24,507 nucleotides of DNA, taken from positions 1,269,072-1,293,578 of the forward strand of contig OV299793.1 of assembly GCA_923184405.1 (NCBI GenBank). The letters run 5' to 3'. The translations under genes and the position numbers were made by a program. Positions 1-6,793 of this stretch are shown here, piece by piece. The stretch is from Neisseria meningitidis (lineage in GTDB: Bacteria; Pseudomonadota; Gammaproteobacteria; Burkholderiales; Neisseriaceae). Position 1 is the first letter of the stretch, and each line of letters begins with the position of its first letter. The notes beneath the pieces are model-generated. The model made no database searches. It was given only the letters and a program-made list of their open reading frames with translations, and was not told the origin of the DNA.

Positions 1-155
1 ACATGTGTTGCTCATATAGGCACTTAACCCAGCCTTGTAGGCTTGAGAAGGCATGCTGATTCTGAAGACCAGATAAGCCAACCAGGCACGAATTAAGGAT
101 GTAGAACGCTTTGTAGAGGACTCACGGACAGGGGTTAGATTCCCCGCCTCCACCA
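1..155 (+). ncRNA. ssrA: tmRNA (transfer-messenger RNA), 3' part
   Basis: Rescues stalled ribosomes by acting first as a tRNA and then as a short mRNA. The last 60 bases carry the conserved tmRNA 3' domain: the segment around TAGAACGCTTTGTAGAGGAC (102-121), then a T-arm GGGGTTAGATTCCCC with one unusual base (A for C in the T-loop) and the acceptor end GCCTCCACCA at 146-155. The 5' part, including the tag reading frame, lies outside the window, and bases 1-90 match poorly to what I remember of neisserial tmRNA. A tRNA-like 3' end followed by phage genes is the classic layout of an integration site. Identity of the 3' end is secure; the exact extent is not. Confidence 0.8.
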
Positions 156-191
156 TACCCCATTCTCAGCAGCATCCTGGAACACCAAAAA

Positions 192-226
192 GCCTTGAAC
201 TTCAACAGTTTCAAGGCTTTTTTGTG
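192..226 (+). terminator. Rho-independent terminator after tmRNA
   Basis: A strong inverted repeat, AAAAGCCTTGAA paired with TTCAAGGCTTTT, with a short loop and a run of T, directly after the tmRNA end. Confidence 0.85.
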
Positions 227-267
227 TCTGCAAGATGCTGACGTATGCTTGAGTTTTCGCCATTTAT

Positions 268-436
268 GGGGCAACTTTTGGAGTAACTTTTCACGAATTA
301 CCCCAAAAAACGCCTAAAAAATGCAAAAGTCATCACGCATTTTTTAAAAAAGGTTACCCAAAACTTAAATGTAATCCTTTATTTATAAGCTTGCAGCTTT
401 CCAAACAAGTTACCCCAAAAACGGATAAAAAAATGC
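268..436. repeat. TTACCCCAAAA repeats, integrase arm-site or att-like
   Basis: Two 27-bp near-identical direct copies, TTACCCCAAAAA followed by an A-rich stretch ending ATGC, lie at 298-324 and 410-436. A shorter copy (GGTTACCCAAAA) lies near 352. The opposite orientation appears at about 270-292 (GGGGCAACTTTTGGAGTAACTTTT). I see no gene in this stretch. The repeats sit between a tRNA-like gene end and phage DNA, which suits arm-type binding sites of a tyrosine integrase or the scar of an excised element. That role is inference. Confidence 0.45.
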
Positions 437-473
437 CGAAGCCGAACTGACCCCAAAAAGTCGGACAGTTTAA

Positions 474-1250
474 TCAAGCGGCTTTCAGGGACTGAATTCT
501 GTACTGAACAAGGCTCAGCCCTTTTAATTTCAACTTGATTCTATCGTTGTTGTATAGTGGATTAATTTAAACCAGTACGGACTACCTGCACTTGCATTAG
601 TTTAGGCCGTACTATTGCTGTACTGTCTGCAGCTTGCTTTACGGGTCTCCTTGTCCTGATTTAAATTTAATCCAATATAAAAAAACATCTGATATTGCCA
701 ACATTGATCCGAATGCAGTATCGGCTTTTCAGACGATCGGTTTCTCCGGCGCACCTTTCAGTATCTCGTAAGCCAAATCGAAAGTCCGGGCGGATTTGAA
801 TACGGTAACTGACGATTTCCCCGTTAAACAAATCCATAATCGGAGAAAGGTATATCTTTTCTCCGCCTACATTGAACTCGGTAACGTCCGTTACCCATTT
901 CTCATTCGGCTTTTCTGCATGGAAACAGCGTCGCAGGATATTCGGCGCAATTTTGCCGACTTCTCCTTTGAACGAGCGGTATTTGCGCCGCCGTATCACT
1001 ACGCTTCAAGCCCCGTCTTCGCCATCAGACGGCTGACTTTCTTGTGATTGACCGGTGTTCCTGCGTGACGGATGGCTGCCGCAATCCTCCGGTAGCCGTA
1101 TCTTCCCTTATGTCGTCGATAAATATCATGGATATGCCGTTTCAAATCAGCATATTTGTCTTCTGCCGATTGGACGGCCAATTCGTAATGAAAGGTGCCG
1201 CGTGGCAGATCCGACAATCTCCAACAGCAGTTCAACGGATGGCATTGCCT
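474..1250 (-). pseudogene. IS3-family transposase OrfB, interrupted
   Basis: DDE integrase-type transposase of the IS3/IS150 group. Reading leftward, 1235-999 gives the N-terminal helical region, with LPRGTFHYELAV and RRHKGRYGYRRI. After a frameshift near 999 the catalytic core follows (KPNEKWVTDVTEFNV and PIMDLFNGEIVSY). The motif HSDQ.WQYQM appears in a shifted frame near 690, and then the gene is broken by a Correia element. The true C-terminus resumes after it (IKLKLKGLSLVQYRIQSLKA, stop at 474-476). The stretch between WQYQM and that tail, which should hold the catalytic Glu, is absent, so the enzyme is dead. Confidence 0.8.
553..679. repeat. Correia element (CREE) inside the IS3 transposase
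   Basis: Starts TATAGTGGATTAATTTAAAC at 553 and ends with a TTAAATTTAATCCAATATA terminal repeat at 679. Internal marks are the CAGTACGG and GTACTGTCTGC motifs, so both ends are present. About 127 bp, with small indels relative to the usual short (roughly 105-bp) form. Confidence 0.85.
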
Positions 1251-1254
1251 TAAC

Positions 1255-1385
1255 CCTGCGACGAGTTGCGTTCTTTCTGCCGCACTTCTTTCCCATGGAT
1301 TAAGGCATCGGGCTCTTTTAGGGCAGCCATTTCCGCTGAAAGACTAGCCAATTCAGTAAGCAGTTTTTCATTGGTTTTCAGATAA
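1255..1385 (-). pseudogene. IS3-family OrfA, C-terminal remnant
   Basis: On the minus strand one frame reads NEKLLTELASLSAEMAALKE and on to a stop just before OrfB. This resembles the leucine-rich coiled-coil tail typical of IS3 OrfA proteins. The helix-turn-helix N-terminus that should precede it is missing. Remnant only. Confidence 0.5.
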
Positions 1386-1452
1386 CCAGGCTTTTTTCAT
1401 TTACAGAGGATACTGTTTTTTCACGGGCTTTCTTCCTTGTTTTTGGGAAAAA

Positions 1453-1664
1453 TCATACCACCGCAGCCATAGCGTACTGCGATATGTTAAGCTGCAAGGC
1501 ATATTGTTCCGCCGCAACCATAGAAGAATGCCGATAGGTGGCAATCAGGGCGATTTGTTCCGCTCCGGCCTTGTCGGCGGCGTATCGGTACACCGCCACG
1601 TCCACACAAGCAAAAGCACAAATGCCCAAAGCAGCCGCTTTATGGCTCGGACAAATTCAATCAT
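1453..1664 (-). CDS. Small phage protein, spanin (Rz)-like, frameshifted
   Basis: Begins MIEFVRAIKRLLWAFVLLLV, a single hydrophobic N-terminal segment. After a frameshift near residue 24 it continues as a polar Ala/Gln-rich helix (YRYAADKAGAEQIALIATYR, then HSSMVAAEQYALQL) and stops at 1453-1455. A membrane anchor plus periplasmic helix, last in a lysis cassette, is what an i-spanin looks like, but the family assignment is inference. The start overlaps the stop of the preceding gene (ATGA). A decayed second copy lies near 4960-5145 on the other strand. IS3 remains follow directly, where a further lysis gene may have been lost. Confidence 0.55.
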
Positions 1665-1922
1665 TGCCGCCCCCCTTCCTGATTTGCGGAGTTTTTGACT
1701 TCCGCCAACTGCGGTACCACGGCGATGCCGCGTTTGAACTAATGCAGACCCGCCGACTCATCGCGCCGTATGCCCACCAAAGCCATTAGGGCGCGTCCGC
1801 CGCCTGCACGAACTTGAAGTCATAGCGGCTGCGGCGACGTTTAACCAAAGTCTGGTATGGCTGACTTTTCCTGTGGCCGGATTAGAGACCAAGCCGCCCA
1901 GCAATCGGAAAAAGGCGGTTAT
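1661..1922 (-). pseudogene. DUF2644-like phage membrane protein, frameshifted
   Basis: The first part reads AFFRLLGGLVSNPATGKVSH followed by TRLWLNVAAAA. The pattern LxSNPxTGKxSHTxLWxN is the hallmark of the DUF2644 family of small prophage membrane proteins. Frameshifts follow; the tail (FKRGIAVVPQLAEVKNSANQ) is legible in another frame and ends at 1661. The original start is probably the ATA at 1920-1922, an altered ATG that would have overlapped the upstream stop. Function unknown; its place in the lysis cassette is conserved in the second copy. Confidence 0.6.
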
Positions 1923-2090
1923 TTGTGACGCTTTTTTTGGCTGCGCGTTTCGCGGCGGCTAACCCGCTCTTGCGGTGAACTGCGTCCAACATCCCTGAGT
2001 CGGCATGGCGTAGCGAATGCCTAAGTCGCAGTGGCTGAAATCGGGCTGCATGGCTGCGGCCATCACGGCGAAGAATGACATTTTTGACAT
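1919..2090 (-). CDS. Small conserved prophage protein after lysozyme, one frameshift
   Basis: Starts MSKMSFFAVMAAAMQPDFSH about 10 bases after the lysozyme stop, with a GGAGC ribosome site in between. The frame stops early at 1959, but a one-base shift near residue 30 restores a basic tail (SPQERVSRREARSQKKRHK) that ends at 1919, exactly where the next gene begins. About 56 residues after correction. I recognise it as a companion ORF of Mu-like neisserial prophages; no function is known to me. Confidence 0.55.
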
Positions 2091-2100
2091 GGTTTGCTCC

Positions 2101-2602
2101 TCAATCAGCATTGTCTGCGGCGGCGTGAATCAGGTTTTGCGCCACACGGCGTACCCAGCCCTTGCCGAAAGAGGTGAACGTACCGAGCTTGGTATAAAAG
2201 AACAGACGCTCGGCGTTGAACCGCAATAAAGGTCGTTTTCGGGAAGGGAATTGATGGCTGGGAGGCTGATTGCGCCGATGATTCCATCGTCCGGCACGCC
2301 TACAGCGCGTTATAGAATACGGGCAGCATTGCCGTAACCGTGGTCGACGCACGCATCAAAAGGTGGAACGCGACCGCCTCCGGCATTTGGTCAGCGCGGT
2401 AACGCTCCCAAAACGCTTCACGGTAAATGCTGATTGACTGTTCACGCGTCATGGCACGCATGGAGCCGTTGTAGCCGGTTGCCTGGGCGCTGCGCTTAGT
2501 GATGCCCCAATTGGTTTCGCCGCCGGGGTCTTGAGGGTGGTTGACGTAACCGCCCTCGTGGGAAAGGACTCGTTCGATAAATCGGTTGAATTCGTCTGAC
2601 AT
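2101..2602 (-). CDS. Prophage endolysin, glycoside hydrolase 108-type lysozyme, frameshifted
   Basis: Muramidase that cuts peptidoglycan at the end of the phage cycle. It starts at 2602: MSDEFNRFIERVLSHEGGYV, with the GH108 motif in which the Glu of SHEGGYVN is the expected catalytic acid. Next come GGETNWGITKRSAQ, the helical segment REQSISIYREAFWERY, then (after shifts near 2335 and 2280) FDACVDHGYGNAARILQRAV and the C-terminal peptidoglycan-binding part, ending with TSFGKGWVRRVAQNLIHAAA before the stop at 2101. About 167 residues when joined, the usual length for this family. It heads a minus-strand lysis cassette and a hairpin lies directly before its start. The N-terminal 70 residues are undamaged. 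Confidence 0.85.
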
Positions 2603-2605
2603 GGA

Positions 2606-2645
2606 AAAATCCCTATATTGAATTAAAAATCAATACAGGGATTTT
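2606..2645. terminator. Hairpin between the 2-TM gene and lysozyme
   Basis: AAAATCCCTATATTGA pairs with TCAATACAGGGATTTT (15 of 16 positions) around a short A/T loop. The lysozyme start codon lies four bases to the left, so on the minus strand the hairpin would cover the normal ribosome-binding region. It could terminate transcription from either side or mask lysozyme translation. Confidence 0.6.
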
Positions 2646-2690
2646 AAAAAGATCGTCAGAATAAAATTTAAAAAAGGGTTAAAACTAGAA

Positions 2691-2989
2691 TCAGTCGCCA
2701 TAGATGCGAGGATCCTTCTTTTTATACTTTTTAGAGCCAATTAGCAACAAGAAAAACACAACAGCAACAAAGCAGGATAAAATTTGTAAAAAAGCCTAAG
2801 GAATAAATTGCACCATACAGTTCTTATTAAACACATCACGAATAAACTTTTCCATAACTGCATAACACCCAAACCCAACATCACAATCAAAAACACAAAT
2901 ATGCACAGAAAAATAGTGTAATCTAAAGAAAATGTCTTATCCCGTTGTCCGAAAATGAACCCAAACTTGCCACAATTTGAATTATACAA
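2691..2989 (-). CDS. Small two-helix membrane protein, holin candidate, one frameshift
   Basis: From a TTG start at 2989 (AGGAG a few bases upstream) the protein reads YNSNCGKFGFIFGQRDKTFS, then a hydrophobic segment (TIFLCIFVFLIVMLGLGVMQL), a short linker, and a second hydrophobic stretch ending FYPALLLLCF. The frame then stops, but the neighbouring frame continues FFLLLIGSKKYKKKDPRIYG to a stop at 2691, so one base shift is likely near 2750. Two membrane helices with a basic C-terminus, immediately before an endolysin, suit a holin or a superinfection-exclusion protein. No family is recognised. The DNA is far more AT-rich than its surroundings. Confidence 0.45.
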
Positions 2990-3190
2990 CAGCTCCTATG
3001 CAAACATCAGCTAACCAATCAATAAAAAAGCAATTAGATATATATGCTAAACAGCATATACTAATTAAAAAATAAACAACAGCTCCTAGCTCCCATGAAC
3101 AAAAGGACCTCCAATTACCACAGCGAGAAAATGCTGACATACAAGCAAACTAACAAAAACGTAGAAAGGGCAGCAATAACGCAAAATCTA
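2990..3190. other. AT-rich stretch without a clear gene
   Basis: No reading frame of note. AACAGCTCCTA occurs twice (about 2988 and 3078); read on the minus strand both give the ribosome-site-like TAGGAGCTGTT. A small hairpin, ATATGCT with AGCATAT, lies near 3040-3060. Confidence 0.4.
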
Positions 3191-3200
3191 TTATTCGCTA

Positions 3201-3790
3201 ACCGATGGATGAACAATCCATACATCTTGAGTTGATAATGAAACCATTACAAATGCTCCTATCGCCGCGCTGGTCGGCAGTATTTTCAGCAATCGGTCTT
3301 TGCGGCAGATGAAGCTGCGCTGGAAGCCACGCGTTAAGGCAGAGGTAAAGCAATTGCGCGTTAAAGGCCAGCGCAATGCGCCTGCGGCTGTGGAACGCGT
3401 CAACCTTAACCGTATCAAACAGAAATGATACGCGACAGCAAAGACTTGGTGCGCTATTCCCACCGATGTCGGCGAGCGACAGCGGCCGCCATCAAAAGGT
3501 TGCTGTTCGCGGCGCTGTCGTAAGCCGACATCGGTGGAATAGCGCATAAGTGCTTTGTTGTCGCGTATCATTTTTTCTTGTTTGATACGGTTAAAGGTAT
3601 TTGCCATTCCCACAGCACAGGCACATTGCGCTGGCGAAGCAACGCGCGCTGCTTTGCCTCTGCTTAACAGGTATTGACTCGGACCGGCTTCATCTGCCGC
3701 AGCGGTGCCGAAATACTGCCGACCAGCTGCGGCGATGAGGGCACACAAATGGTTTCATGTCAACTCAGATATTTGGTTGTTCATCCATCG
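3201..3790. repeat. Large imperfect palindrome, arms of about 290 bp
   Basis: The left arm begins CGATGGATGAAC (3202-3213) and the right arm ends GTTCATCCATCG (3779-3790). Between them the arms mirror each other: TGAAACCATT with AATGGTTTCA, CTGGTCGGCAGTATTT with AAATACTGCCGACCAG, CAGCGCAATG with CATTGCGCTG, AACCGTATCAAAC with GTTTGATACGGTT, and GTGCGCTATTCC with GGAATAGCGCA. The innermost part is GATGTCGGC/GCCGACATC with GACAGC/GCTGTC. The arms differ by many substitutions and small indels, roughly three quarters alike by eye. A 185-residue minus-strand reading frame across it (3191-3748) is probably a by-product; one arm read singly could encode a short phage protein (on the right arm, IKQEKMIRDNKALMRYSTDV). 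Confidence 0.8.
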
Positions 3791-3868
3791 ATGGCAGGCA
3801 ATAGACACATGATAATCATTAATATTTAATGAGACGATCAATAGTAAAGGCCTGCAGGCAACAGCGTT

Positions 3869-4009
3869 ATGTTTGACTGGTTCGATTATTTGAATGCACT
3901 GTGCGACATCTCGAGAATACGACATCGTGCCAAACCAGAAGGGCGCGCAACCTGCGCAGCAGAGTCTGTGGCGCGCCTTGAACCTTTCGGCTTCGGCTTC
4001 GAGACTTAA
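3869..4009 (+). CDS. Small unidentified ORF
   Basis: Reads MFDWFDYLNALCDISRIRHR and continues basic and Ala-rich to a stop at 4007-4009, 46 residues. It lies ahead of the second lysis cassette in the same direction. The sequence beyond its stop, up to 4299, gives no sustained frame I can assign. Not recognised; it may be only the undamaged start of a longer phage gene. Confidence 0.25.
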   Translation: MFDWFDYLNALCDISRIRHRAKPEGRATCAAESVARLEPFGFGFET

Positions 4010-4299
4010 GCCTGCATTCGGATGCTCGACGAGCGCCGGTGTTTGCCGCGCCGTCGAGATGCTGAGCTGTGGCGCCTGCGTGTTCACCATTAATCGACGT
4101 GTTTGTTAAAGCTTGCCGCGCTAAATGAATCCTTCGGCGCAATGCTTTCAACCACAACGACGCCAGTTTCATTCTTTGTCGAATTTGTGAGCTCTTCGCC
4201 CAAATCTTTGTACGGCGTCGTGTCGCATATGTTCGGCTCGAGAATAACTGTTTATTCGGCGACGACTATGTGTTGATTTTTGGTCAATGCAGTTTTCCC

Positions 4300-4683
4300 A
4301 TGTCGGGCAATTCAACCGATTTATCGAACGAGTCCTCTCCCACGGCGGGCGACGTCAACCGCGGGGCGTCATAAACACGCGCGGCTGGCTGTGCATGACA
4401 TGGCATTTGCAATAAGCTTTTGGAGACGTTCTGCGTAAATAGGCGATGCGTTCCCATTACGATGCCTGCGTCAGCCGCGCAGCATGCCGCCACTCTTTCC
4501 AACGCGCCGCAGGCATTGCGGTGTGGGTCATCGGCAGGAAATCGGCCTCAAGCGCCATCGATTTCCGAAAGCGACCTTTGTGCGGTTCGGCGCACCGGCG
4601 TACGGTCTTTATGCGAAGCGAATTGCGTTCACGGAAACGCCGTGTGGCTAAAGGCTTCGCCGCTGCGGGTAATCATGAAGTAG
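4300..4683 (+). pseudogene. Second, decayed copy of the GH108 lysozyme
   Basis: Opens MSGQFNRFIERVLSHGGRR, matching the copy at 2602 (MSDEFNRFIERVLSHEGG), but the catalytic Glu of SHEGG is replaced or lost. The middle of the gene is deleted. The later part is legible in shifted frames: DACVSRAACRHSFQRAAG corresponds to DACVDHGYGNAARILQRAV. It ends at TAG 4681-4683, four bases before an ATG that matches the companion ORF. About 380 bp against about 500 in the first copy. Orientation is opposite to the first copy. Clearly non-functional. Confidence 0.7.
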
Positions 4684-4686
4684 ACC

Positions 4687-5145
4687 ATGTCAAGAAAGTC
4701 ATTCTCTGATGACGCGGCCATGCGGCCGATTTCGGCCGATCGCGCCTCCGGCTTTCGAGAGTATTGGACGCGAAGCAGGCGGGTAACCGCGAGCGCTGGC
4801 AAAGCGTCGCAAGCTCTGCCTTTCGAGCAGCGACTAATCCACGAGAAAATCAGCCATGCCATTGGGCGGAAACGTCGCCGCCTGGCCGCCATGACGGAGA
4901 GATTCGTGCGAGCGTTTTGCCCGAGTGTTTGGTGTACGGCGCGGCAGTATACGATGGCGGGTAAAATCCGCGATCGGAAGGCGTGGCAATTTGTCAGTGG
5001 CTGCTTTGGGCATTGTCTTTGCTTTGTGGACGTGCTGATTGCACCGGCTCGCCGCCATTTATAGGCCAGCGAGCCGCCTGATTGCCCAATCGGCATTCTT
5101 CTATAATTTGACGGAACAATATGCTGCGGCAGCAGGACAGCTTTG
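4687..5145 (+). pseudogene. Decayed remainder of the second lysis cassette
   Basis: The same gene order as 2090-1453 can be traced at DNA level. ATGTCAAGAAAGTCATTCTC at 4687 matches the start of the companion ORF. AAAATCAGCCATGCCA near 4846 matches the DUF2644-like gene (AAAAGTCAGCCATACCA on the minus strand). CTGCTTTGGGCATT near 5001 and CGGCATTCTTCTATAATTTG near 5091, followed by CGGAACAATATGC, match the spanin-like gene. No frame survives for long. Useful only as evidence of a duplicated cassette. Confidence 0.55.
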
Positions 5146-5167
5146 ACTTTCCCAAAGGCAACGCCGA

Positions 5168-5254
5168 TGGCAAACGTATCCGCCGCAAGCTGTAAGGCTG
5201 CTTGCGGAGTAACTTACAGCGAAGTAAGCTGCCTAAAAGCGATGTATAATCATG
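5168..5254 (+). CDS. Short Cys-containing ORF, possible o-spanin remnant
   Basis: ATG at 5168 opens MANVSAASCKAACGVTYSEV and runs to about residue 26 (SCLKAM) before becoming unreadable. It lies just after the decayed spanin-like gene, the usual place for a small o-spanin (Rz1), and several Cys are present, but no lipobox with a proper signal peptide is visible. In the first cassette this position is occupied by IS3 remains. Weak call. Confidence 0.25.
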
Positions 5255-5385
5255 GGGCGAGATGCGGCAGCGAGCACAATATTACGATTAGGCTAATGCC
5301 ATCCGCCCGAACTTAACTGATCGGACTGCCACGCGGCACGCTGTCTATTGGCCGTCAGTCGGCGGAAGATACGTCGAACACCCAC
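5240..5385 (+). pseudogene. Fragment resembling the IS3 transposase junction
   Basis: DNA at 5250-5382 (for example TAATGCCATCCG, CTGCCACGCGGCAC, GGCCGTCAGTCGGCGGAAGA) parallels the IS3 OrfA/OrfB junction on the minus strand near 1300-1160. One frame gives LPRGTLSIGRQSAED against LPRGTFHYELAVQSAED. Similarity then stops. It suggests that the duplicated block includes the start of the IS, or an independent insertion at the same place. Confidence 0.4.
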
Positions 5386-5920
5386 GTATAGCGAGATCAA
5401 AACACCAAGCAACCGAAAGACAGCACTCCGAAATGCCACGTCTCAAAATTTCACACCGCAGTCAATCTGAAACAAAGACCTCCGATGAGCCGATAGCTGG
5501 CGAAACTGCGTCGCGGCAGCGCAAGCTACCGCTCGCTCAAGGAAGGCATCAATCCGAAAACACACCAGCGCGGATATACACTGATACCAGCACCGCGGCT
5601 GAGCGAAAGCCGTAGACCAAAGATGCAAGGACAATAACGATCACAGGTGCGGAGAACATACCTCCTCAACGATTTCTTCCCAGCTCACCCCATTTGATTT
5701 GTTGTTCAAGTCAAACGACATAAAACTGTCTCGCATGTTGGATTAGTATAATATGCACAAAGGTTATGCGTGGCACAAACTTCACGGACTTGAAAGCTCC
5801 CCATCACCCAGCCTTTCCCACACCTAGGAATGACAAAAGGCCGGTATCAGCGGCAGCCGTAAGACTCTAATAACACTAGACTCATCACTTACCTACTAAT
5901 TTCAAATTTTCAGACCCTAA
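5386..5920. other. Unassigned stretch
   Basis: A plus-strand frame around 5500-5625 reads SASYRSLKEGINPKTHQRGY then TLIPAPRLSE and stops, without a start or a family I recognise. From 5640 the sequence becomes AT-richer and holds no convincing gene. Confidence 0.3.
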
Positions 5921-5924
5921 TTCC

Positions 5925-6185
5925 TCATTCAACAAAAAAAAAGATGCATCCGCGAAACAAATAACCATACTCAAAAGAGACAATACATTCAAAAAAGACG
6001 ACAAACACCCCCACCAGGACATGAAACACGCTTCGCGCGCAATACTGCTCAGCAGGCTTGATGCGCAATAGCCTAATGCCTAAAAACTCTCGTGCTCTGG
6101 CAAACGCCATAACAACAACAGATTCTAGCAAACGATCACCAAAAAGAAACCTAGAAATCAAAAAATAATACTTGCAAAAGATCAT
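5925..6185 (-). CDS. Possible small membrane protein, unidentified
   Basis: An open frame of 86 residues. It begins MIFCKYYFLISRFLFGDRLL, carries hydrophobic stretches at about 23-31 and 52-66 (FHVLVGVFVVFF), and ends with an aromatic tail. No ribosome site is visible before the ATG. It lies in AT-rich DNA upstream of, and divergent from, the Mu-like early genes, where such phages keep their repressor, but nothing in it resembles a DNA-binding protein. May be a chance frame in AT-rich sequence. Confidence 0.25.
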   Translation of the reverse strand: MIFCKYYFLISRFLFGDRLLESVVVMAFARAREFLGIRLLRIKPAEQYCARSVFHVLVGVFVVFFECIVSFEYGYLFRGCIFFFVE

Positions 6186-6289
6186 TTAAAAACTATCACC
6201 ACGCATTTAGCAATGCACTAATTAATTTCTAGTGCATAAATAGTTCACTATTTTCACAGAAAAGGGAAAAAGGCCATCATGCTATACTG
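6186..6289 (+). promoter_or_regulatory. Likely early control region of the Mu-like prophage
   Basis: AT-rich intergenic DNA between divergent frames. It contains a spaced inverted motif, TAGCAATGCACTAATT with AATTTCTAGTGCATAAAT (sharing GCACTA/TAGTGC), and a TATACT box at 6283-6288 just before the regulator gene. Operator and promoter roles are inferred from the position. Confidence 0.35.
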
Positions 6290-6444
6290 TTGAAAACAAA
6301 AAGAAAATTTTGCCCAAAACGGCCAAACGCTGGCGCAGTGGGCAAGAGAGAACGGCTTTAAGCCGCGCGATGTGTATCGGGTGGTCGGCGGACAGCGCAA
6401 AGGCAATTACGGCAAGGGCATGAAATTGCCAAGCTGGGACTGAA
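6290..6444 (+). CDS. Phage DNA-binding protein, BcepMu gp16-like, frameshifted
   Basis: Small early regulator of Mu-like phages with a helix-turn-helix. From the TTG at 6290 the protein reads KTKRKFC, then after a one-base shift QNGQTLAQWARENGFKPRDV and YRVVGGQRKGNYGKG, and after a second shift HEIAKLGLK with a stop at 6442. The TLAQWARENGF...VYRVVGG stretch is the helix-turn-helix and is typical of the gp16 family. It heads a plus-strand string of early genes; a strong AAGGAGG follows for the next gene. Confidence 0.65.
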
Positions 6445-6459
6445 ATAAGGAGGATGCGG

Positions 6460-6592
6460 ATGGCAGAAAGTAAAAGGATACAACGGCCATGGGGTCTTTA
6501 TCGCGCTTGACGAGCATCCGATTATCGGTCTGAGCAATGAGGATTTATCGGTCCGGACTCGAGCTGACGCCATCGCAAGTCAGCAGGGATAG
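6460..6592 (+). CDS. Small conserved prophage early protein, one frameshift
   Basis: ATG at 6460 after AAGGAGG at 6447-6453. MAES is followed by a shift, then GYNGHGVFIALDEHPIIGLS and NEDLSVRTRADAIASQQG to TAG at 6590. About 44 residues after correction. Seen in my recollection of neisserial Mu-like prophages between gp16-type and DUF3102 genes; function unknown. Confidence 0.5.
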
Positions 6593-6790
6593 TGACGATT
6601 TGGTTGCCTCGGATTGGTCATCAAACATGAAAACAGCAACTACGCCTACGGCATCAAAACCCTGCAAATCGCAGAGCGGTTCAGGCAGCAGCATGAACGG
6701 CTGCAAAGCAAGAACGCCAAAATCGGCAAGCGGCTCGATAATGGATTAACGGATTTTGAAAGTTTCCAACGTCGGAAACTTTGGAGATAA
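6592..6790 (+). CDS. Small prophage early protein, frameshifted start
   Basis: A clean frame from about 6618 reads LVIKHENSNYAYGIKTLQIA, then ERFRQQHERLQSKNAKIGKR and on to TAA at 6788-6790. The second half is a charged, probably coiled helix. The start is not clear: GTG at 6592 would overlap the previous stop but needs one shift to reach this frame. The next gene begins four bases later. Function unknown. Confidence 0.5.
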
Positions 6791-6793
6791 AAA

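Larger units (their letters stand above)
448..1452 (-). mobile_element. Truncated IS3-family insertion sequence with a nested Correia element
   Basis: One end is seen at 448-468 (TGACCCCAAAAAGTCGGACAG), which looks like an IS3-family terminal repeat lying just after the orfB stop. The other end, with most of orfA, is missing: sequence beyond about 1453 belongs to a phage gene. The remaining orfA tail and orfB are on the minus strand, and orfB is interrupted by a Correia element at 553-679. I do not recognise a named neisserial IS. Confidence 0.7.

Noticed and set aside
3191..3748. 185-residue minus-strand ORF
   Set aside because: It runs through both arms of the palindrome. The second half is the antisense of what the first half encodes, so it is a by-product of the inverted repeat.
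3808..3830. Possible Fur box (GATAATCATTAATATTT)
   Set aside because: Only a partial match, in AT-rich DNA, with no iron-related gene downstream.
5386..5640. Possible toxin or Rhs/MafB cassette tail
   Set aside because: The short frame SASYRSLKEGINPKTHQRGY has no flanking conserved domain or immunity gene that I can support.
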